Positions 8,369 to 17,294 of a stretch of DNA of 63,859 nucleotides are shown piece after piece (the stretch's first letter is position 1; each line of letters opens with the position of its first letter). A program made the translations under genes and the position numbers. The notes beneath the pieces were generated by a model. The model did not search any database and was not told the origin of the DNA. It saw only the letters and a program-made list of their open reading frames with translations. The stretch is from Xanthomonas pisi DSM 18956 (GTDB lineage: Bacteria > Pseudomonadota > Gammaproteobacteria > Xanthomonadales > Xanthomonadaceae): positions 1 to 63,859 of the forward strand of contig NZ_JPLE01000075.1 in NCBI RefSeq assembly GCF_001010415.1, in the 5' to 3' direction.

Positions 8369-9460
8369 ATGACGTTGCCACCTCCCCCGCCCAAGCGCGC
8401 GCGTAGCCCTGTGCTGCCGTTGCTGGGCATCGCCGCGATTGCCGGTGGCATCGCCATCGCGTTTGCCTGGACTGCCGGCTGGATTGGCGGCGACCGGCTC
8501 ACCGCCGCGCGCATGACCGATACCATCGAATCCAGCGGGCCGCCGCATCCAGGTTTTCGGCGTGCGCATACCAAGGGCGTGTGCGTGAGCGGGCAATTCC
8601 AGTCCAGCGGCAAGGCGACCTGGGTGTCGTCGGCGCGCATCTTCAGCCAGGCCAGCACGCCGGTCGTGGGGCGCATGTCGATCGGCGGCGGCGACCCGCA
8701 TGGCGCCGATGGCGCGGCGCGCGTGCGCAGCATGGCGCTGCTGTTGCGCAGCGACGATGGGCAGGAATGGCGTACGGCAATGAACAGTTTTCCGTTCTTC
8801 GTGGTCGCCACGCCAGCCGGCTTCCAGGCCCTGAACGTGGCTTCCAAGCCGGACCCGGCCACGGGTAAACCGGACCCGGAAAAACTGGCCGCCTTCGGCA
8901 AGCAGTATCCGGAAGCCGCCAAGTTCCAGCAGTGGGCCAAGACCGCACCATGGTCCGATAGCTGGGCCAATACGCAGTACAACGGCGTCAATGCGTTCCG
9001 TGCGATCGCCACCGATGGGCGCGAGCGCTACATCCGTTGGTCGATGCGCCCGCATACGCCGTTCAAGGAACTGAGCGCTGAACAGCGCAAGCAGGCCGAT
9101 GGCGATTTTTTGGCCACCGACCTGGACGCACGCCTGGCGCAGGGGCCGCTACGTTGGGACATGGTGCTGACCGTGGCCGAGCCGGGCGACCCGGTGGATG
9201 ACCCTTCACAACCCTGGCCGGCCAGTCGCAAGCAGATCGTGGCCGGCACGCTGTCGCTGGACCGCGCGCAACCGCAGGCCAATGGCCCGTGCCGCGATCT
9301 GAACTACGACCCGTTGATTCTGCCCAAGGGCCTTGCCGCCTCCAACGACCCGATTCTGGCGGCGCGCTCGTCGGTGTATTCGCAGTCGTTCAACCGCCGC
9401 GAGCGCGAGATCGCCAATGGCAAGGGCAGCGCCGCCACCGCCCAGGGAGCACATCAATGA
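8369..9460 (+). CDS. Catalase-family peroxidase, SrpA type, membrane-anchored or exported
   Basis: A 363-residue haem protein of the small catalase-fold peroxidase group. Residues about 10-40 are a proline-rich start and a hydrophobic segment (VLPLLGIAAIAGGIAIAFAW), so the enzyme faces the periplasm. The distal His is in RRAHTKGVCVSG, the distal Asn region is MNSFPFFVV and the probable proximal haem Tyr is in SSVYSQSFNRRE. It lacks the arm and C-terminal parts of full catalases. Its stop overlaps the ATG of the cytochrome b561 gene (ATGA), a conserved pairing that suggests electrons come from the membrane quinol pool. Confidence 0.88.
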   Translation: MTLPPPPPKRARSPVLPLLGIAAIAGGIAIAFAWTAGWIGGDRLTAARMTDTIESSGPPHPGFRRAHTKGVCVSGQFQSSGKATWVSSARIFSQASTPVVGRMSIGGGDPHGADGAARVRSMALLLRSDDGQEWRTAMNSFPFFVVATPAGFQALNVASKPDPATGKPDPEKLAAFGKQYPEAAKFQQWAKTAPWSDSWANTQYNGVNAFRAIATDGRERYIRWSMRPHTPFKELSAEQRKQADGDFLATDLDARLAQGPLRWDMVLTVAEPGDPVDDPSQPWPASRKQIVAGTLSLDRAQPQANGPCRDLNYDPLILPKGLAASNDPILAARSSVYSQSFNRREREIANGKGSAATAQGAHQ

Positions 9461-9999
9461 GCCGCCAGACGCACTTCAACCTGCCCGCGCGCGTGCTGCA
9501 TTGGCTGATGGCCGCGATGATCCTGACCATGCTGTTCGTCGGCGTGGGCATGGTGGCTTCGGTGACGCAACGGCCATGGTTGATCGATCTGCATCGCCCG
9601 TTGGGCATCGCGATCCTGATCCTGGCGGTGCTGCGCCTGATCAATCGCCTGCGCAATCGGCCGCCGGCATTGCCTGCGGATTTGCCTGCCTGGCAGAAGG
9701 CCGCCGCCATCGCCTCGCACTGGCTGCTGTATGCGTTGATGCTGGGCATGCCGTTGATTGGCTGGGCGATGCTGTCGGCCGGCGGCTACCCGATCGTGCT
9801 GTGGCCGGGCGCGAACCTGCCGGCGATCGCTCCGCACGACCCGGCGCTGTACGCGTGGCTACGCACGGCGCATGGCTGGTTGGCGTATCTGTTGTTCGCC
9901 ACCGTGCTGGGGCATCTGAGCGCGGCGCTGTTCCATGCGTGGGTGCGCCGCGACGGCGTGTTTTCCAGCATGGCGCGGGGGGAGCGATCAGCGCGTTGA
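9457..9999 (+). CDS. Cytochrome b561-family membrane protein
   Basis: A 180-residue protein with four transmembrane helices. It has haem-ligand histidines in the expected places: ARVLHWLMA (helix 1), LHRPLGI (helix 2), ASHWLLYALMLGMPLIGW (helix 3) and TAHGWLAYLLFATVLGHL (helix 4). Family members pass electrons between quinol and periplasmic acceptors or superoxide. The 4-bp overlap with the peroxidase gene implies the two act together as a membrane-bound peroxide reductase; this partnership is inferred. Confidence 0.9.
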   Translation: MSRQTHFNLPARVLHWLMAAMILTMLFVGVGMVASVTQRPWLIDLHRPLGIAILILAVLRLINRLRNRPPALPADLPAWQKAAAIASHWLLYALMLGMPLIGWAMLSAGGYPIVLWPGANLPAIAPHDPALYAWLRTAHGWLAYLLFATVLGHLSAALFHAWVRRDGVFSSMARGERSAR

Positions 10000-10350
10000 T
10001 GGATGGGTGTGGGCTCCCTTGCCGGGAGAAGATGCCCCGCAGGGGCGGCGTGCGGGGACGGGCGAAGCATCGGGTTAACCGCCGCCTGGAGCGGCTTTGC
10101 CCTGTACCCTCACCCCAACCCCTCTCCCGACGGGAGAGGGGCTTTAAGCGGCAGCTCGACTGTTTGTCCTTTTGTCCTTCTCCCGCCAGGCGGGAGAAGG
10201 TGGCGCGCAGCGCCGGATGAGGGTGCGGGCCGAGCCCCGCGCAGGTTGAACCAAACGACACGAAAGCTTGGCCCGCACCTTCTTCCCAACCCAACTGGCA
10301 GTTGGCGTCATCAGTTGATCAAGACAGTTGCTCTCCCGACGGGAGAGGGG
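10000..10350. repeat. Cluster of extragenic palindromes (family A) between convergent genes
   Basis: No gene. At least three hairpins lie here: CCTCTCCCGACGGGAGAGG (about 10121-10140, preceded by GTACCCTCACCCCAACC from 10104), TTCTCCCGCCAGGCGGGAGAA (in part, about 10178-10199), and CTCTCCCGACGGGAGAG at 10331-10347, which abuts the stop codon of the ThuA-like gene. They probably also act as transcript ends for both converging genes. Confidence 0.75.
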
Positions 10351-11139
10351 CTAGCGCTGGCGTTTTGTCTTGGCCGCTGGCGCAGATGCGTCGATGCCCT
10401 TGCCGGTGGCGGCCCAGTAGATGCCTCCGTACAGATGCTCCAGATAGCGCGGATCGTTGTAGGCCTCGGCCAAGTGGCCGAGCGCGGTGGCGAACACGCG
10501 GCCGCCTTCGAAATGGTGGTACCACGCCACCGGGTGGTGTTTGCCCATGCCCTTGGCGACCTGGCCCGGCCAGATCAGCGTGGGGTCGTAGCTGGTTTCA
10601 TCCACGGTCAGTAGCGTGACCAGATCGTCGCTGTAGGGCGGGTCGTATTCGTACCACTCGTCGCTCCACACCCAGCGCTTGGGCAGGCCCGCGGTGGCGG
10701 GGAAATTGGCGTCCACCACATCCACCATTGCGGTTTGCATGTAGGGATGCGTGCGGAACGAGCGGCCGATCAGATGGTCGTACCATTCCCACTCGCCGCG
10801 CTTGATCGCAAACGCCTTGTGCACCGCGACCACGCCGCCTCCATTGCGCACGTATTGCTGGAAGTTTGCCCGCTGGGCCGGACCCAGATCGGTGGCCGGG
10901 GTATTGAGCAGCACGATCGCCGCGTATTGCGACAGATCGCCATCGAAGGCTTTGGCATTCCATGCCCACACCAGCTCGACGTAGTGCTTGCGCGCCATCG
11001 CTTCGAACTGCGGCTTGGCCACCGGGATGTAATCGTGGTGGTACTGGTTGGGAATGGCCGCCACCAGAATCTTGAATTGTTCGGCCGATGCATTGAATGC
11101 GCAGGCCAGCAGCAGGCCCAACAGGCACATGGATTTCAT
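10351..11139 (-). CDS. Secreted ThuA-like domain protein
   Basis: A 262-residue protein. A signal peptide of about 19 residues (MKSMCLLGLLLACAFNASA) leads into a class-I glutamine amidotransferase-like ThuA fold: KILVAAIPNQYHHDY, a central AAIVLLNTPATDLG strand-turn, NGGGVVAVHKAF and a C-terminal HHPVAWYHHFEGGRVFATALGHLAEAY, which is the most conserved ThuA segment. ThuA proteins are tied to trehalose and sugar metabolism, but the biochemical activity is unsettled. It is monocistronic. A 10-bp perfect inverted repeat sits 25 bp upstream of the start. ATG 11130 is an alternative start that would still leave a signal peptide. Confidence 0.85.
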   Translation of the reverse strand: MKSMCLLGLLLACAFNASAEQFKILVAAIPNQYHHDYIPVAKPQFEAMARKHYVELVWAWNAKAFDGDLSQYAAIVLLNTPATDLGPAQRANFQQYVRNGGGVVAVHKAFAIKRGEWEWYDHLIGRSFRTHPYMQTAMVDVVDANFPATAGLPKRWVWSDEWYEYDPPYSDDLVTLLTVDETSYDPTLIWPGQVAKGMGKHHPVAWYHHFEGGRVFATALGHLAEAYNDPRYLEHLYGGIYWAATGKGIDASAPAAKTKRQR

Positions 11140-11163
11140 GCGGTGACTCGCGATGACGACGCT

Positions 11164-11188
11164 CGCTGCGCAGTGTACCTGCGCAGCG
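11164..11188. promoter_or_regulatory. Perfect 10-bp inverted repeat upstream of the ThuA-like gene
   Basis: CGCTGCGCAG and CTGCGCAGCG flank TGTAC in the 349-bp gap (11140-11488) between the ThuA-like start and the response-regulator stop. It has no T tract on either strand, so an operator is more likely than a terminator. I see nothing else in this gap. Confidence 0.4.
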
Positions 11189-11488
11189 ATGGCATGCCTT
11201 CGCACGCATTTGGAATAGCGGTTGATCGCTGCGCCGCAGATGGCCGAGGCAAGCCGCCGCGTGTGGCAGCGACTGCCAGGCCTGCGCAATGCGCAACGCC
11301 GCAGTGCGCTGGCCTGCAAGATGCCGCACGCGTGCGCACGATGGAATGGCTGCAGGACAGCGACCAGTCACGGGCATGCGCTGTGACGCTTGAACGCCCT
11401 GGCCGCGTCCGCCCTGCGTTCAACAATGCTCGACTGGCGCAAGCTGCAATGCGTCAGTAGCGATCGCCAGGCGCAACCCCTGCCGGCC

Positions 11489-12091
11489 CTACAACCAGCC
11501 TTTCTGTCGCGCCAGTCGGTACGCTTCGATGCGGTTGGCCACGCCCAACTTGCCGATGCACTCGGAAAGATAATTGCGTACGGTGCCATGCGAGAGCTGC
11601 AGCTGCTGTGCGATCTCGCTGGCCGAGCGGCCTTCGCCGGCCAGCCGCAGCACCGTGCGTTCGCGCTCGCTCAGCGGGTCGGCTTCCACCCAGGCATCCA
11701 TCGCCAGTTGCGGGTCGATCACCCGGCCGCCGCGGTGCACCTGGCGCAGCGCACTGACCAATTGTTCGGCCGGCGCGTCCTTGAGCAGATAGCCGGCCAC
11801 GCCGGCATCCAGCGCGCGGCGCAAGAATCCTGGCCGGGCAAAGGTAGTGACGATCATCACCCGCACCGGCAGTGCCTGGCGCTGGATGCGCTGCGCCAGT
11901 TCCAGGCCGCTCAACCCGGGCATCTCGATATCGGTGACCAGCACATCCGGCCGCAGCCGCTGCAGCTCGCGCCATGCGGCTTCGCCATCGCCGGCGCTGC
12001 CGACCACGTCGATGTCCTCTTCCAGTCCCAGCAGGGCCACCAGGGCGCCGCGCAGCAGCGCCTGGTCTTCGGCCAACAACACCCGGATCAT
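11489..12091 (-). CDS. NarL/LuxR-family response regulator (DesR/LiaR-like)
   Basis: A 200-residue regulator. The receiver domain (1-120) has the acidic pair in LLAEDQ, the phospho-acceptor Asp54 in VTDIEMPG, a Thr in IVTTFARP and the conserved Lys in YLLKDAP. The C-terminal LuxR helix-turn-helix (about 138-195) reads LSERERTVLRLAGEGRSASEIAQQL. It lies 87 bp downstream of its sensor kinase gene on the same strand and is presumably its partner. Closest architecture: Bacillus DesR/LiaR/YxjL-type regulators, which often control an adjacent ABC transporter; one lies divergently at 13800-18614. Confidence 0.92.
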   Translation of the reverse strand: MIRVLLAEDQALLRGALVALLGLEEDIDVVGSAGDGEAAWRELQRLRPDVLVTDIEMPGLSGLELAQRIQRQALPVRVMIVTTFARPGFLRRALDAGVAGYLLKDAPAEQLVSALRQVHRGGRVIDPQLAMDAWVEADPLSERERTVLRLAGEGRSASEIAQQLQLSHGTVRNYLSECIGKLGVANRIEAYRLARQKGWL

Positions 12092-12178
12092 CGCGCGTGC
12101 TCGTCTGTAGGCAACGGCTGAGCACGATAACAGCGCCGACCCATGACATGCATGGCTGCGCTGCCCAGCCCGAAGCGC

Positions 12179-13366
12179 TCAGCGCGGCAGCGGCAGCGGC
12201 GACGCGGGCAACGGTGGGCTTGCCGGCTCCGACGCGCACTGCGGCAATGGCACGCTGGCGCGCAGGCGCATCCCGCGCGGCAGCGCTTCCACCTCCAACG
12301 CACCGCCCAGGCTCTGCACGCGGGCGCGCATGCCGTCCAGGCCATTGCCGGGCACGATCACCCCACCGCGTCCGTCGTCGGTGATTTCCAGCAGTGCCTG
12401 TTGGCCGTGGGCGCGCAGGCTCACCCGCACGCGCCGTGCCTGTGCGTGACGCTGCACGTTGGTGGCCGCCTCGCGCACCACCAGCGCCAACGCAGTTTCG
12501 TGTTCGGGCGGCAGCGGCAACGGCTCCAACGTGTGCTCCAGCGCGATGCCGTCCATGTCCAGCAGCACCCTGGCCGATGCCAGCTCAGCCACCAGCCCGG
12601 CGGCCCGGATGCCGGTGACCGCGCGTCGCACCTGCGCCAGTGCATCGCGCGAGATCTGCGCCACCGCATCGATCTCGCTCCGGGCAGCCTGCGGATCGCG
12701 CTCGATCAGGCGCGCGGCCAGGTCGGATTTGAGCGCCACCAGCGACAAGGTGTGGCCCAGCAGGTCGTGCAGGTCGCGACCGATGCGTTCGCGCTCCGCA
12801 GTGGCGGCCAGCCGGCGGACTTCGTCCTGCGATAGCCGCAGCAGCGCATCCTTGCGTTCGTTGATGCTGTACACCGCGCCCACCGCAGCCATGCCCAGCA
12901 CCGACACCGGCAACCACACCAGCGATTGCAGGCGCATCCCCAGCCAATGCGCCCAGCCCAGGTAGAGCGCGTTCATCACCACCAGCATCGCGAAGTGCCG
13001 CCACAACGCGTGCCGCGTGGACGGGCGCAGGCTCAGGCAAGCGAAGACGAAATAGCTGATGCCCGAGGGATACACCGGCAGCAACCCGGCACTGAGCAAG
13101 CCCATCGCCCAGGCATAGCGGTACAAGGTGCCGCGCGGCGCCAGCAACATGCGCGCGTACAGCAACAGGAAGACCGGATACGACAGCAACGTGCACAGCC
13201 ACCAGGTGCCATCGTATCCGCGCGCTGAAAACACCGGCACCACAAACACCCATGCCGACCACAGCAGATGCACCGCATCCATCCAGGGCGATTGGCCCTG
13301 CGCCAGGCGCGCGGCCACTTGCGAATTTGCGGCCGGACGGAGCCAGGCCGGGAGACTCAGGTGCAT
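12179..13366 (-). CDS. DesK/NarX-type sensor histidine kinase (HisKA_3)
   Basis: A 395-residue membrane kinase. Five or six hydrophobic segments in residues about 25-165 carry no large periplasmic domain, as in DesK. The HisKA_3 dimerisation helix has the phospho-accepting His in ERERIGRDLHDLLGHTLSLVALK. The HATPase part shows REAATNVQRHAQA (N box) and DDGRGG (G box). Partner of the response regulator at 11489. The start is uncertain: ATG 13366 lacks a strong ribosome site, and in-frame starts at 13462 and 13600 exist but would add low-quality sequence. Signal unknown; the related DesK senses membrane thickness. Confidence 0.9.
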   Translation of the reverse strand: MHLSLPAWLRPAANSQVAARLAQGQSPWMDAVHLLWSAWVFVVPVFSARGYDGTWWLCTLLSYPVFLLLYARMLLAPRGTLYRYAWAMGLLSAGLLPVYPSGISYFVFACLSLRPSTRHALWRHFAMLVVMNALYLGWAHWLGMRLQSLVWLPVSVLGMAAVGAVYSINERKDALLRLSQDEVRRLAATAERERIGRDLHDLLGHTLSLVALKSDLAARLIERDPQAARSEIDAVAQISRDALAQVRRAVTGIRAAGLVAELASARVLLDMDGIALEHTLEPLPLPPEHETALALVVREAATNVQRHAQARRVRVSLRAHGQQALLEITDDGRGGVIVPGNGLDGMRARVQSLGGALEVEALPRGMRLRASVPLPQCASEPASPPLPASPLPLPR

Positions 13367-13799
13367 CGGAAGGGATCCGTAGGAGTGAGCCGATTCTGCC
13401 ACTGCCGGGTTCGCCTCGGCGTGCGACGCGACAGGTCGCGTCCGATGAGCGGCCTCATGCATGTCGGTCACCGTCTGTTGCGCAGGCGATGCCCGTGGAT
13501 ACCGCTGCAGCAAACGCATCGAAAAGAAATCGGCACAAGCAGCGCATGCAGGTCCTGACAGTCGGGCAGTGCTGCAAGCGTGCGCGCTCGCGTCGACCAC
13601 ACACAGTCGCGCCTGTCATGGCATGCAGGTGACAGCTGTCACTGGTCGCGGCGGCCGGCCGGTCGCATGCTGCGCAGCACCTTGCAGTGCCCCGCACCCG
13701 CTGACCGTTGGTCGCCTCGCTGCAGTTGGTGACTTCCGGCAGCTTGCGGCGCGCCCTGCAGGCGGTCACATTCTGCGCAGCCTCCTGTCCTGGTTATCG
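13367..13799. other. Divergent intergenic region between kinase and exporter genes
   Basis: 433 bp separate the divergent start codons of the sensor kinase and the adaptor gene. It should carry promoters for both and any site bound by the response regulator. I see no strong palindrome and no clear -35/-10 pair. If the kinase uses its upstream start at 13600, the gap shrinks to 199 bp. Confidence 0.5.
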
Positions 13800-15044
13800 A
13801 TGAACACCTCCGCCGATCTGCTCAAGCAACTCCGCATCGACCGCCAGCGTCCTGCCACGCCACCGCCAGCGCGCCGCACCGGCTGGATCATTGCCGCCAT
13901 CGTCGTGGTCATCGTGCTGGCGGCGGCCGTCTGGTGGTTCACGCGCACACCCGTGCTGAAGGTGAAGACCGCGCCGGTAGTGGCGATCAGTGCCGGCGGC
14001 AGCAGCGCCTCGGTGCTGGATGCCTCGGGCTACGTGGTGGCGCGGCGCATGGCCACGGTGTCGGCGCAGGTGACCGGCAAGGTGCGCGAGGTGATGATCG
14101 AAGAAGGCATGCGCGTCGAACAGGGCCAGGTGATGGCCACGCTCGACCCATTGGATGCCGACGCACAGCGCACGCTGTCTGCATCGCAGTTGTCGGCCGC
14201 GCGCAGCCAGGTCGACAACATGCAGGCGCAACTGGCCGTGGCCAACGCCGATGCCACACGCCTGCAATCGCTGGTGGGGGCACAACTGGTGTCGCGCTCG
14301 CAGTACGAACAGGCCATCGCGCAACGCGACGCATTGCGCGCGCAGTTGCAGAACGCGCAGCGCAACGTGCAGGTGGCATCGGACCAGCTGGCCATTGCCG
14401 GCATCCGCTCGGACTTCAACGTGGTGCGCGCGCCGTTTGCCGGGGTGGTCACCGCCAAGGCGGCGCAACCGGGCGAAATCGTCTCGCCGCTATCTGCCGG
14501 TGGCGGCTTCACCCGCACCGGCATCGGCACCATCGTGGACATGGAATCGCTGGAAATCGAAGTGGAAGTGGGCGAGTCGTATATCGGCCGGGTGCAGCCG
14601 AAGATGCCGGTGGAGACGGTGCTCAACGCGTACCCGGAATGGAAGATTCCTGGCGAGGTGATCGCCATCATCCCCACCGCAGACCGCGGCAAGGCGACGG
14701 TGAAGGTGCGCGTGGCGCTCAAGGTCAAGGATCCGCGCATCGTGCCGGAAATGGGCGTGCGGGTGAGCTTTCTGGAGCAGGCCAGGCCGCAGGAAGCCGC
14801 CAAGCCGCAAGGCGTGCGCGTACCGGCAGCGGCGCTGGTCGAACGCGATACGCGCACGGTGGCCTTCGTGGTCGGCGAGCGCAACGCGGTCAGCGAGCGC
14901 GCCGTCACCACCGGCATGACGATGGGCGAAGACCGCCAGGTGGTGTCCGGATTGCGTGCCGGCGACAGTGTGGTGCTCGACCCGCCAGCGGCATTGAAGG
15001 ATGGCGACACCGTGGCCGAAGCAGATACCGACGCCGCGCAGTAG
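13800..15044 (+). CDS. HlyD/MacA-type periplasmic adaptor subunit of an efflux system
   Basis: A 414-residue membrane-fusion protein. One N-terminal transmembrane helix (about 25-47, WIIAAIVVVIVLAAAVWWF), a lipoyl/barrel-sandwich half (YVVARRMATVSAQVTGKV), a coiled-coil hairpin (about 130-200, rich in Gln, Ala and Leu), the second lipoyl half (APFAGVVTAKAAQPGEIVSP) and a beta-barrel. It would link an inner-membrane ABC transporter to an outer-membrane TolC-like channel, which is not encoded here. The ATG follows a poor ribosome site. It is the first gene of an exporter set whose ATPase and two permeases follow after a 374-bp gap. Confidence 0.9.
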   Translation: MNTSADLLKQLRIDRQRPATPPPARRTGWIIAAIVVVIVLAAAVWWFTRTPVLKVKTAPVVAISAGGSSASVLDASGYVVARRMATVSAQVTGKVREVMIEEGMRVEQGQVMATLDPLDADAQRTLSASQLSAARSQVDNMQAQLAVANADATRLQSLVGAQLVSRSQYEQAIAQRDALRAQLQNAQRNVQVASDQLAIAGIRSDFNVVRAPFAGVVTAKAAQPGEIVSPLSAGGGFTRTGIGTIVDMESLEIEVEVGESYIGRVQPKMPVETVLNAYPEWKIPGEVIAIIPTADRGKATVKVRVALKVKDPRIVPEMGVRVSFLEQARPQEAAKPQGVRVPAAALVERDTRTVAFVVGERNAVSERAVTTGMTMGEDRQVVSGLRAGDSVVLDPPAALKDGDTVAEADTDAAQ

Positions 15045-15418
15045 CCACTGGCCCGGCAAGCACAGCGCCGGTCCGCGTCATCGCTTGCAGCGCGCGGTAT
15101 CGGTGTTGCTCCCATCACGCTGCATCGGGATGCGCCTATTGCAATGAAACATCGTCGTCAGAGCGCGCAGTGCGATCCATCCCATCCGCTCCAGGCCGTT
15201 CGTTACATGCTGCTTGAAAGCGCCGCAGACAGCATGAAACGCAGGGATCTGCCGGAGCACTGCGCGCAGCGATCCGGTTGACTCGCCTCGCACGCATCGC
15301 CCAGTCACACGCTGCCGCTTGATCGCTTCACCGTCGTCGTGCATCGCATCGCCGCTCATGCAGTCGCAGTCGCTCTGCCGCACCGCTTCCCCATCCCATT
15401 GCATCGCCAGGAGTCGTC
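15045..15418. other. 374-bp gap inside the exporter gene set
   Basis: No supported gene. The minus-strand frame 15078-15404 has unusual codon use and no recognisable domain. The gap is odd because the other junctions of this gene set are 12-13 bp. It could carry a second promoter, an untranslated regulatory RNA or a decayed gene. Confidence 0.45.
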
Positions 15419-16108
<690 letters not shown>

Positions 16109-16120
16109 GGGAGCGCTGCC

Positions 16121-17281
16121 ATGAAGTATTTCTCGCTGGTGTGGGCGCAGTTGTTCCGCAGCAAGACCCGGACCTTGCTGACCTTGTTGTCGGTGGTGGC
16201 TGCGTTTTTATTGTTCGGCATGCTGGATTCGGTACGCGTGGCCTTCAACTCCGGCGGCAGCGTCAGCGGCGTCGACCGCCTGGTGGTGGCCTCGCGCCTG
16301 TCGATCACCCAGTCGCTACCGATCCGACTGGAAGCGCAGGTGCGCAGCGTGCCGGGCGTACGCGATGTGACCTCGGCGATGTGGTTCGGCGGCATCTATC
16401 GCGACCCGAAGAACTTCTTCGCCAACTTTTCGGTGGCGCCGAACTTTTTCGACATCTACAGCGAATACGCATTGCCCAAGGATCAGCTCAAGGCATTCCA
16501 GACCACGCGTACGGGCGCTGTGGTCGGCGAAACCCTGGCCAAGGAATTCGGCTGGAAGATCGGCGACACCATCCCGTTGCAGGCCACCATCTTCCCGCGC
16601 GGCGGCAGCAACGACTGGCCGTTGCAACTGGTCGGCATCTTTCGTGTGAAAGACCGCACCGTGGCGGCCAATCAGGAACGCCAATTGATGATGAACTGGA
16701 AATACTTCGACGAATCCAACGACTACATCAAGAACCAGGTGAGCTGGTTGACGGTGACCCTGAGCAACCCCGACCAGGCCTCGCGCGTGGCGCAGGCGAT
16801 CGACGCGTTGTCGGCCAACTCGGATCACGAAACCAAATCGCAAACCGAATCGGCGTTTCAGCAGGCCTTCGTCAAGCAGTTCGCCGATATCGGCCTGATC
16901 GTCACCTCGATCATGGCCGCGGTGTTCTTCACCTTGCTGCTGCTGACCGGCAACACCATGGCCCAAGCGGTACGCGAACGGATTCCGGAACTGGCCACGC
17001 TCAAGACGCTGGGCTTTCAGGATCGCACGGTGCTGAGCCTGGTGATGATCGAATCGGTGTTGTTGATCGGCCTGGGCGGCCTGATCGGCATGGGCCTGGC
17101 AGCCTTGGTCATCCCTGCGGTGTCCGCGCGCAGCGGCGGGCTGATGCCCACCCAGACCGTGCCGCTGCAGACCTGGCTGGTGGCGTTCGGGTTGATGGCC
17201 GGCATCGGCATCGTGGTGGGTGTGCTGCCGGCGTTACGCGCGCAGCGCTTGAAGATCGTCGATGCCCTCGCCGGCCGCTGA
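16121..17281 (+). CDS. MacB/FtsX-type ABC transporter permease 1
   Basis: A 386-residue permease. One N-terminal transmembrane helix (about 20-38), a large periplasmic MacB_PCD domain (about 40-255) and three C-terminal helices with the FtsX-domain pattern (VTSIMAAVFFTLLLLTG; LATLKTLGFQDRTVL; VAFGLMAGIGIVVGVLPALRAQRLKIVDAL). The cytoplasmic coupling motif ATLKTLGF contacts the ATPase. It pairs with the second permease 13 bp downstream to form a heterodimer, unlike MacB itself, where ATPase and permease are fused. Confidence 0.92.
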   Translation: MKYFSLVWAQLFRSKTRTLLTLLSVVAAFLLFGMLDSVRVAFNSGGSVSGVDRLVVASRLSITQSLPIRLEAQVRSVPGVRDVTSAMWFGGIYRDPKNFFANFSVAPNFFDIYSEYALPKDQLKAFQTTRTGAVVGETLAKEFGWKIGDTIPLQATIFPRGGSNDWPLQLVGIFRVKDRTVAANQERQLMMNWKYFDESNDYIKNQVSWLTVTLSNPDQASRVAQAIDALSANSDHETKSQTESAFQQAFVKQFADIGLIVTSIMAAVFFTLLLLTGNTMAQAVRERIPELATLKTLGFQDRTVLSLVMIESVLLIGLGGLIGMGLAALVIPAVSARSGGLMPTQTVPLQTWLVAFGLMAGIGIVVGVLPALRAQRLKIVDALAGR

Positions 17282-17294
17282 CAGGAGCATGCAC

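Noticed and set aside
15078..15404. 108-codon minus-strand frame in the exporter gap
   Set aside because: Composition rich in Cys, His and Met, with no ribosome site and no family resemblance.
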